A stretch of DNA of 18,985 nt from JBDTSW01 sp039930945 (lineage in GTDB: Bacteria; Actinomycetota; Thermoleophilia; Solirubrobacterales; 70-9), in the NCBI GenBank assembly GCA_039930945.1, contig JBDTSW010000036.1, forward strand, positions 1 to 18,985, written 5' to 3'. How positions within the stretch are numbered: the stretch's first letter is position 1; each line of letters begins with the position of its first letter. The position numbers were made by a program, and so were the translations under genes. Under the pieces are notes generated by a model. The model saw nothing but the letters and a program-made list of their open reading frames with translations. It was not told where the DNA came from and made no database searches. Positions 13,896 through 18,985 of this stretch are shown one piece after another.

Positions 13896-15440
13896 ATGCC
13901 CGCGCAGAACGGAGTCTCCAGGGGAACCGGCATGGCCCTGTTCGCGATGGGGCTGGGCGTGCTCGTCATCGCCAACGACTTCACCGCGCTGAACGTGGCG
14001 CTGCCTGCGCTCGAGCAGGACTTCGACGTCGACGTCGGCACGATCCAGTGGACGATCAACGCCTACGCCCTGACCTTCGGCTTGGTCCTGGTCACCGGCG
14101 GGCGGCTCGCCGACATGTTCGGGCGGCGCAAGGTGTTCTTCATCGGCACCGCGATCTTCGCCTTCTTCTCGCTGCTGGGTGGCCTGGCGCAGAACGCCGA
14201 GCAGCTGATCGCGATGCGGGTCGCGATGGGCGTCGGCGGGGGGCTGATGTGGCCGGCGATCCTGGGGATGACCTTCGCCGCCGTCCCCCCCTCGCGCGCC
14301 GCCTTCGCCGGTGGCCTGATCCTCGGCGTGGCCGGGCTGGGAAACGCCCTCGGCCCGCTGCTGGGCGGAGTGCTGACAGACGAGATCAGCTGGCGGGCGA
14401 TCTTCTTCCTCAACATTCCGGTGGCCGCGTTCGCGGCCACCGTTACCTGGGCGAAGGTCCACCAGCCGGTCGACGACGCCGCGCGCCAGCGGATCGACTA
14501 CGCCGGCATCGTCACGCTCTCGCTGGGGCTGGTGATGCTGCTCTTGGCCCTCGACCAGTCGGCCGACTGGGGGTGGGGCGACCCTCGCGTGCTGGTGATG
14601 ATCGCCGTCGCGCTGACCTCGTTCGCCGCCTTCACCGCGATCGAGCCCCGCATGGGGGAGGGCGCGCTCGTCCCCGGCTCGGTGATCCGCAACCGCCGGT
14701 TCACCGCCGCCTGCCTGACCATCCTCTTCCTCTCGGCGGTCTTCTTCAGCGCCCTCCTCTACGCGCCCCAGCTGATGGAGAAGATCCTCGGCTACAGCGC
14801 GCTCGAGGCGGGCGTGGGGATGCTGCCGATGCTGGGCACCTTCGGCGCCGTCGCCTTCCTCTCCGAGCGCCTCACCGCGAGGGTCGGGATGCGCCGGGTG
14901 ATCCTCGCCGGGACCGCGCTGCTGGCGGCCGGGCCGCTGCTGCTCTCGTTCTTCGAGGCGGACTCCGGGTACGTGCGGCTGGTCCCCGGGCTGCTGGCGA
15001 TCGGGGTTGGCGCAGGGCTCTTCTACCCGACGATCACCACCGCCGCGGTCGGCTTGCTCGACAAGTCGCAGTCGAGCCTGGCGGGCGGGATCGCCTACAT
15101 GTTCCAGGTGGCCGGCGGCGCCGTCGGCCTCGGCCTCTGCACGACCCTGTTCACGATCCGCTCCGAGGACGTGATCGTCGCCGACGCGGCCGACGCCGGC
15201 CTGCGGATGAGCGACCAGCAGGCGGCGGTCATCCACGGAGTGCTGGCGGGCACCGAGCCCGGTCAGGCGGCGTTCACGGACTTCTCGACCTCGGTCGCCG
15301 ACGCCGTCCTTGGGGTGGTCAAGGACTCGTTCGTCGCCGGCGCCCAGTTCAGCTTCCGCGTCGTCGGCGTGATCGCCCTGGTTGGGCTGGTGATCGCGAT
15401 CCTCGGCGTCCATCCGGCCCCTGCCGCCGAGCCGGACTAG
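13896..15440 (+). CDS. MFS transporter, DHA2 (EmrB/QacA-like, 14-TM) family
   Basis: A 514-residue proton-coupled efflux-type permease in the inner membrane. Seen: the TM1 motif ANDFTALNVALPAL, typical of the DHA2 drug-exporter family; QWTINAYALTFG; motif A GRLADMFGRRK at 69-79; motif C-like LGNALGPLLGG; and SWRAIFFLNIP at the start of the next module. Length and hydrophobic spacing fit 14 helices. Substrates could be drugs, solvents or metabolites and cannot be read from sequence. The ATG at 13896 is preferred because of the leaderless promoter spacing; a GTG three codons earlier is possible. No TetR-type or other regulator is adjacent; the neighbours are unrelated. A perfect inverted repeat lies inside at 14419-14442. 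Confidence 0.9.
   Translation: MPAQNGVSRGTGMALFAMGLGVLVIANDFTALNVALPALEQDFDVDVGTIQWTINAYALTFGLVLVTGGRLADMFGRRKVFFIGTAIFAFFSLLGGLAQNAEQLIAMRVAMGVGGGLMWPAILGMTFAAVPPSRAAFAGGLILGVAGLGNALGPLLGGVLTDEISWRAIFFLNIPVAAFAATVTWAKVHQPVDDAARQRIDYAGIVTLSLGLVMLLLALDQSADWGWGDPRVLVMIAVALTSFAAFTAIEPRMGEGALVPGSVIRNRRFTAACLTILFLSAVFFSALLYAPQLMEKILGYSALEAGVGMLPMLGTFGAVAFLSERLTARVGMRRVILAGTALLAAGPLLLSFFEADSGYVRLVPGLLAIGVGAGLFYPTITTAAVGLLDKSQSSLAGGIAYMFQVAGGAVGLGLCTTLFTIRSEDVIVADAADAGLRMSDQQAAVIHGVLAGTEPGQAAFTDFSTSVADAVLGVVKDSFVAGAQFSFRVVGVIALVGLVIAILGVHPAPAAEPD
14419..14442. repeat. Perfect inverted repeat inside the MFS gene
   Basis: CGGTGGCCGCG and CGCGGCCACCG (11 bp each) flank a 2-base centre, TT. It encodes part of a transmembrane alanine/valine run, so GC-rich chance is possible, but a cruciform, pausing hairpin or protein site cannot be excluded. 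Confidence 0.5.
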
Positions 15441-15449
15441 CCGACGGCC

Positions 15450-16871
15450 TCAGACCGGCCGGCCCGCGTACCCCGGCGCCCGGCGCTGGCCGCGGGAGGC
15501 GAAGTACTCCCATTCCTGGCGGCCGAGCTCGGTCGCGGGCGCGTCGGCGTAGACCCACTCGCGCATGATCCGGTGCCAGTTGCGCCGGGCTCCGAGCTGG
15601 GCCAGCACGGCGAGCACGCCGGTCTCCATCCGCCGGCCCATCAGCTCCTCGGCGGGAATGCTCTCGCGGCGGATCAGGTCGTAGTACTCCGAGCGGGGGT
15701 CGGAGGTGGCCTCGATCACCTTCATCACCCGGCGCTTGGAGACCGTGTACTCGCCGTCCTCGAGGTACCAGCCGCCGACCAGCATCACGTGATCCATCAG
15801 CCGCTGGGCGTCGAGCTTGGACGGGTGCTTGACGAAGCCGAGATCGTGCAGCGCCAGGCGCAGGGCCTCCGGGTCCTTGCGCGAGGCGGCGTCGACCGCC
15901 GCCTGCTCGAGCTCGATCTGGTCGATGTCGAGCTTCTTCGTCATCCCGAAGTCGAGGAAGGCGACGCGGCCGTCCTCCATCAGGATGTAGTTGCCGGGGT
16001 GGGCGTCGGCGTTGAAGTGCTGGAGGTGGTAGATCGAGCCGAAGCAGAAGCGGAAGACGATCTCGCCGAAGCGGCTTCGCTCGGCGTCCGGGAGCTGCTT
16101 GACCCGCTCGAAGCCGCTGCCGCGGACGAACTCGGTGACCAGCACCCGCCGGTGGCTGAGGCGGGTGAGCACGTCGGGCACGTGGATGAACGGGTGGCCG
16201 CGGTAGGCGCGGGCGAACGAGCGCTGGTTTTGGGCCTCGAGCTCGTAGTCGAGCTCCTCCAGCACACGCTCGCGCAGCTCCTCCGCAACCGCCTTCGCGT
16301 CGAGCCCGGGGGCCAGCGCCTTCGCCAGGCGGACGAGCATGCCGGCGTTGGCGAGGTCGGCCTCGAGCGCCTCGGCTACCCCGGGGTATTGGATCTTGAC
16401 CGCGACCTCGCGGCCATCGATCAGGGTCGCCCGGTGGACCTGGCCGATCGAGGCGGCGGCCACCGCCTCGGGCTCGATCTCGGCGTAGATGTCGTCGAGG
16501 CGCTCGCCGCGATACTCCTGCTCGAGCACCTCGGACACCTTCTCCCAGGACATCGACGGCGCCGAGGTGCGCAGCTTCGCCAGCTCCGCTTGGTAGATCT
16601 CGGCGTACTCGGGCGGGAAGAACTCGGTGTCGATGAACGAGGCGAGCTGGCCGAGCTTCATCGCCGCGCCCTTCATCTCGCCCAGCACCGAGACCATCTT
16701 CATCGCGGTCTCCAGGTGGCGGGTCTCGAGCTTGGACTGCGCACCCTCCTCCGAGCGGGCCATCCCGGCCGCCCTGGTGCCCGCGTACCTGGTCGCCTGG
16801 GTGCCCAGGGCCGACCCGAGCTTGGCCGAGCGCCGAATGCGTCCTTTCGGGATCTTCGGGTCGTCTGCCAT
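15450..16871 (-). CDS. AarF/ABC1/UbiB-family atypical kinase
   Basis: A 473-residue protein of the ABC1 (ADCK/COQ8/UbiB) atypical kinase family. Diagnostic features are all present: the family-specific KxGQ motif as KLGQ at 72-75, the alanine-rich loop AAAS at 138-141 followed by IGQVHRA that replaces a normal P-loop, the lysine K159 in VAVKIQYPG, the catalytic-loop segment NADAHPGN (D289, N294) and the metal-binding DFG at 307-309. Family members support isoprenoid quinone biosynthesis or lipid homeostasis, usually as ATPases. There is no C-terminal membrane anchor, unlike E. coli UbiB, so it is probably soluble or peripheral. The start is ATG at 16871. It ends 9 bases from the convergent MFS gene and diverges from rplY across only 36 bases. 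Confidence 0.93.
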   Translation of the reverse strand: MADDPKIPKGRIRRSAKLGSALGTQATRYAGTRAAGMARSEEGAQSKLETRHLETAMKMVSVLGEMKGAAMKLGQLASFIDTEFFPPEYAEIYQAELAKLRTSAPSMSWEKVSEVLEQEYRGERLDDIYAEIEPEAVAAASIGQVHRATLIDGREVAVKIQYPGVAEALEADLANAGMLVRLAKALAPGLDAKAVAEELRERVLEELDYELEAQNQRSFARAYRGHPFIHVPDVLTRLSHRRVLVTEFVRGSGFERVKQLPDAERSRFGEIVFRFCFGSIYHLQHFNADAHPGNYILMEDGRVAFLDFGMTKKLDIDQIELEQAAVDAASRKDPEALRLALHDLGFVKHPSKLDAQRLMDHVMLVGGWYLEDGEYTVSKRRVMKVIEATSDPRSEYYDLIRRESIPAEELMGRRMETGVLAVLAQLGARRNWHRIMREWVYADAPATELGRQEWEYFASRGQRRAPGYAGRPV

Positions 16872-16879
16872 CGGGGCGG

Positions 16880-16885
16880 AGGTTA
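16880..16885 (-). promoter_or_regulatory. -10 element TAACCT of a probable leaderless aarF promoter
   Basis: On the minus strand TAACCT, preceded by C, ends 8 nt before the ATG at 16871. It faces away from the rplY -10 (TATCCT at 16892-16897) within the same 36-base gap. Confidence 0.4.
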
Positions 16886-16891
16886 GTTCTC

Positions 16892-16897
16892 TATCCT
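16892..16897 (+). promoter_or_regulatory. -10 element TATCCT of the rplY promoter
   Basis: TATCCT, preceded by C, ends 10 nt before the rplY ATG, so the transcript would have a leader of only a few bases. Its -35 region would fall inside the start of the divergent aarF gene. Confidence 0.4.
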
Positions 16898-16907
16898 CAG
16901 CCGCCCG

Positions 16908-17627
16908 ATGGCCACCGACCGAGCCACACTCAAAGTCTCAGAGCGCAGCGACTTCGGCTCGCGCTCGAGCCGGCGCCTGCGCCGTTCCGGCTTCGTCCCC
17001 GGGATCGTCTACGGCGGCGGCAAGGACGCCCGACACTTCCAGGTGGCCGAGCGTGACGTCCGCAACGTGCTGGTCCACGGCGGCGCCTTGATCGACGTCG
17101 AGCTCGACGGCAAGGCCACCCCGGTCGTGATCAAGGAGCAGCAGCGCCATCCGGTCCGCGGCCAGCTCGTCCATCTCGACCTGCTCGAGGTTCGCCTCGA
17201 CGAGGCGATCGAGGCCGAGGTCTCGATCGAGCTGCTCGGCATCGAGGAGGCACCGGGCGTGAAGGAGGGCGGCGTGCTCGAACACGTCACCCACGAGATC
17301 ACGATCTCGGCCCTGCCGACGGCGATTCCCGAGAGCATCCCCGCCGACGTCTCCGGGATGGAGATCGGCGACACCCTCCAGCTCGCCATGGTCCCGGCCC
17401 CCGAGGGCGTCGAGTTCGCCCTCGGCGAGGACATCGACCCCGAGGAGGTCACGATCGCCACCCTCTCGCCGCCGCGCGTCGAGGAGGAGCCCGAGCCCGA
17501 CCTCGAGGAGGAGGCCGCTCTGGTCGGCGAGGACGGCGAGCCGCTCGAGGGCGAGCAGCCCGCCGAGGGCGAGGAGCCCGCCGCCGAGGGCACCGAGGGC
17601 GGCGACTCCTCCGACTCCGAGGAGTAG
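16908..17627 (+). CDS. rplY: 50S ribosomal protein L25 / general stress protein Ctc
   Basis: A 239-residue two-domain L25 (TL5/Ctc) protein that binds 5S rRNA in the large subunit. Residues ~1-95 are the L25 domain (RRLRRSGFVPGIVYGGGKDA, KEQQRHPVRGQLVHLDLLEV). Residues ~96-185 are the CTC beta domain (LEHVTHEITISALPTAIPES, GMEIGDTLQL). From ~190 onward there is a low-complexity tail, nearly all Glu, Asp, Gly, Pro and Ala, ending in SSDSEE; such acidic tails are common in actinobacterial L25. The start is the ATG at 16908. The Bacillus ctc gene is also followed by pth, as here, and there is sigma-B controlled; no such site is visible here. Confidence 0.95.
   Translation: MATDRATLKVSERSDFGSRSSRRLRRSGFVPGIVYGGGKDARHFQVAERDVRNVLVHGGALIDVELDGKATPVVIKEQQRHPVRGQLVHLDLLEVRLDEAIEAEVSIELLGIEEAPGVKEGGVLEHVTHEITISALPTAIPESIPADVSGMEIGDTLQLAMVPAPEGVEFALGEDIDPEEVTIATLSPPRVEEEPEPDLEEEAALVGEDGEPLEGEQPAEGEEPAAEGTEGGDSSDSEE
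17619..17624 (+). promoter_or_regulatory. Shine-Dalgarno for pth with a CTG start
   Basis: GAGGAG at the very end of rplY lies 5 nt before the CTG at 17630. It supports the unusual start of pth. Confidence 0.45.
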
Positions 17628-17629
17628 CG

Positions 17630-18262
17630 CTGCGCCTGTTCGGCCGGGGTCGCGACTCCGGCCACGAGCCCGACGCCCGCGGGCGCGAGGCCGAGGAGGG
17701 GACGGGAAGATTCCTCGTCGTCGGCCTCGGGAATCCCGGATCGCGGTACGCCGCGACCCGCCACAACGTCGGCTTCGAGGTCGGCGCCGAGCTGGCGCGG
17801 CGCTGGGATCTGCCCCGGGCCCGCGAGCGCTACCGGGGCCGGATCGCCGAGGGTCGCGCTGGGCCCGGCGGGCCCCGGGTCGTCGTCTTGCTGCCGCAGA
17901 CCTACATGAACGAGTCGGGCGACTCGGCCGGTCCCGCCAGGGGCAGCCTGCGGGTGCCGCTCGAGCGCGTGATCGCGATCCATGACGAGATCGACCTGCC
18001 CTTCGGCGAGGTTCGCTCCAAGCTCGGCGGTGGCGTCGCCGGCCACAACGGGCTGAAGAGCCTCAAGCGCGGGCTCGGGAGCGCCGACTTCTTCAGGGTG
18101 CGGGTCGGGGTCGGCCGGCCCGACGGCACCGACCCCGAGATCGTCTCCGCCCATGTCCTCGGTCGCTTTGCCGAGCCGGACTCCGAAGTCCGCGCGCTGA
18201 TCGCCGCGGCCGCCGACGAGACCGAGCGCCTGATCGCGACGATCGCCGGCGGCGATGGCTGA
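17630..18262 (+). CDS. pth: Peptidyl-tRNA hydrolase, probable CTG start
   Basis: Pth frees tRNAs by cleaving peptidyl-tRNA that drops off the ribosome. The core is complete: FLVVGLGNPG with N35, the catalytic H45 in TRHNVGFE, QTYMNESG with N94, D119 in HDEIDLP and N140 in GGVAGHNGLKS. There is no in-frame ATG, GTG or TTG between the rplY stop and this core; the first canonical start is the TTG at 17888, which would delete H45 and half the active site. The best start is the CTG at 17630 (210 residues), 5 nt after GAGGAG; CTG at 17636 is an alternative. The ~27 residues before the core are a charged extension. It overlaps the next gene by 8 bases. Family identity is certain; the exact start is not. 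Confidence 0.9.
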   Translation: MRLFGRGRDSGHEPDARGREAEEGTGRFLVVGLGNPGSRYAATRHNVGFEVGAELARRWDLPRARERYRGRIAEGRAGPGGPRVVVLLPQTYMNESGDSAGPARGSLRVPLERVIAIHDEIDLPFGEVRSKLGGGVAGHNGLKSLKRGLGSADFFRVRVGVGRPDGTDPEIVSAHVLGRFAEPDSEVRALIAAAADETERLIATIAGGDG

Positions 18263-18985
18263 GGTGACCACCTACGAGGTCGGTGGCGAGGGCGCGGAGA
18301 CCGCGCCCGAGGGCATCGCCCTGCTGCGGCTCGACCGCCCGAAGGCGCGCAACGCGCTGAACACGCAGATGCTGGAGGAGATCCTCGGCCACCTTGCCTC
18401 GGCTCGCGACGAGGACGCGGTGCGGGTGCTGGTGCTGTCGTCGACCGACCAGCTCAGCCTCTCCGCCGGAGCGGATGTCCGCGAGGAGCTGGACGAGGAG
18501 GGCAAGGTGCGCAGGATGCAGCTGTTCGCCGACGTCTACGACCAGCTCACCGACTTTCCCAAGGCCACGGTCGCGGCCTGCCACGGCGCCTGCGTAGGCG
18601 GCGGCGCCGAGATCGCGGTCGCCTGCGACCTGCGGATCGGGGGCTCGAACATGCGGCTGCGCTTCCCGGGGGCGGCCCTGGGGGTGCCGGTCGGCCCGGC
18701 CCGGCTGGCCACCCTCTGCGGGCTCGCGGTCGCCAAGTACCTGCTGCTGACCTCGAAGGAGGTCGACGCCGAGATGGCGCTGCGCTGGGGCCTGGTCCAC
18801 AAGGTCGCTCCGGCCGCCGCCACCGAGGCCGCGGCGCTGAGCCTGGCGACGCAGGTCGCCGCCAACCCTCCCCAGGCCGTCGCCCGGATCAAGCGGATGC
18901 TGCACGCCTGGGACGGCGTCGTCGAGCGCTCGCAGGCCGAGGGCGAGGGTCAGGTCGATTGGCAGCGGTCCGGGCCAGGGCTGCC
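18255..18985 (+). CDS. Enoyl-CoA hydratase/isomerase (crotonase) family protein, 3' truncated by window
   Basis: The frame runs from the ATG at 18255 to the window end (243 full codons), so the last few residues are missing. The N-terminus (IALLRLDRPKARNALN) and LSAGADV form the acyl-CoA pocket and first oxyanion-hole strand. GACVGGGAEIAVACDLRI carries the second oxyanion-hole glycines and E119, equivalent to the first catalytic glutamate (E144 in rat enoyl-CoA hydratase). At the place of the second glutamate (E164 in rat) I read PGAAL, so that residue is lost. A standard hydratase reaction is therefore doubtful; isomerase, hydrolase, decarboxylase or other crotonase chemistry is possible. 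The ATG overlaps the pth stop by 8 bases, suggesting coupling. Confidence 0.88.
   Translation, partial: MAEVTTYEVGGEGAETAPEGIALLRLDRPKARNALNTQMLEEILGHLASARDEDAVRVLVLSSTDQLSLSAGADVREELDEEGKVRRMQLFADVYDQLTDFPKATVAACHGACVGGGAEIAVACDLRIGGSNMRLRFPGAALGVPVGPARLATLCGLAVAKYLLLTSKEVDAEMALRWGLVHKVAPAAATEAAALSLATQVAANPPQAVARIKRMLHAWDGVVERSQAEGEGQVDWQRSGPGL

Noticed and set aside
13857..15413. Minus-strand frame of 518 residues antisense to the MFS gene
   Set aside because: Extremely Glu/Gly/Arg/Asp/His-rich with no family pattern, while the plus strand encodes a clear transporter; a codon shadow.
15441..15470. Bidirectional terminator between the MFS and aarF genes
   Set aside because: Only 9 bases separate the stops, and I found only short imperfect GGCC/CCGG pairings, not a convincing hairpin.
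17480..17627. Tandem GAG/GCC-rich repeats at the end of rplY as a DNA repeat
   Set aside because: They are simply the acidic low-complexity tail of L25 encoded in a GC-rich genome.

Overview
The window is a GC-rich, gene-dense bacterial chromosome segment with GTG, TTG and probably CTG starts and many 1-8 nt gene overlaps. Gene families (PucR-type regulator, AarF/ABC1 kinase, DUF6159-like membrane protein, actinobacterial-type HNH endonuclease, a PKD surface protein with a lysine-rich beta tail) and probable leaderless promoters suggest an actinobacterium. My best guess is Thermoleophilia (Solirubrobacterales-like), but this rests on recognition and not on a database search.

Layout: (1) 1-594, the 3' end of a secreted PKD-type protein and a strong hairpin. 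(2) 637-4607, metG, tatD, rsmA and ispE on the + strand: methionyl-tRNA charging, a TatD nuclease, 16S rRNA dimethylation and the MEP isoprenoid kinase. (3) 4624-6341, a DedA-PAP2 fusion membrane protein and a small two-helix membrane protein that overlaps it. (4) 6369-8099, a PucR-family regulator and an SRPBCC-fold protein. (5) 8086-8920 on the - strand, a conserved protein of unknown function and tRNA-Gln(UUG). (6) 8974-9795, an HNH endonuclease gene lodged between tRNA-Gln and glmU, with a perfect LexA-type palindrome abutting its start codon. (7) 9774-12990, glmU, prs and a glycerophosphodiester phosphodiesterase. (8) 12987-16871, a DUF6159-like membrane protein (-), a 14-TM-type MFS exporter (+) and an AarF/ABC1 kinase (-). 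(9) 16908-18985, rplY (L25/Ctc), pth and a 3'-truncated crotonase-family gene.

Stripped of insertions, the backbone metG-tatD-rsmA-ispE-glmU-prs-rplY-pth matches the order known from the Bacillus subtilis origin-proximal region (metS-yabD-ksgA-ispE-glmU-prs-ctc-spoVC). This is therefore an old housekeeping block for translation and envelope precursors, into which lineage-specific genes have been placed. The two most interesting local features are the putative SOS-controlled HNH gene, whose coding tail appears to carry the glmU promoter, and the DedA-PAP2 fusion directly downstream of ispE. The fusion could combine dephosphorylation and membrane recycling of an isoprenoid lipid carrier. A recurrent CTANNNT or TANNNT motif 6-10 nt before several starts points to widespread leaderless transcription. 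No stretch over 300 bases lacks a gene. I saw no CRISPR array, insertion sequence or rRNA.
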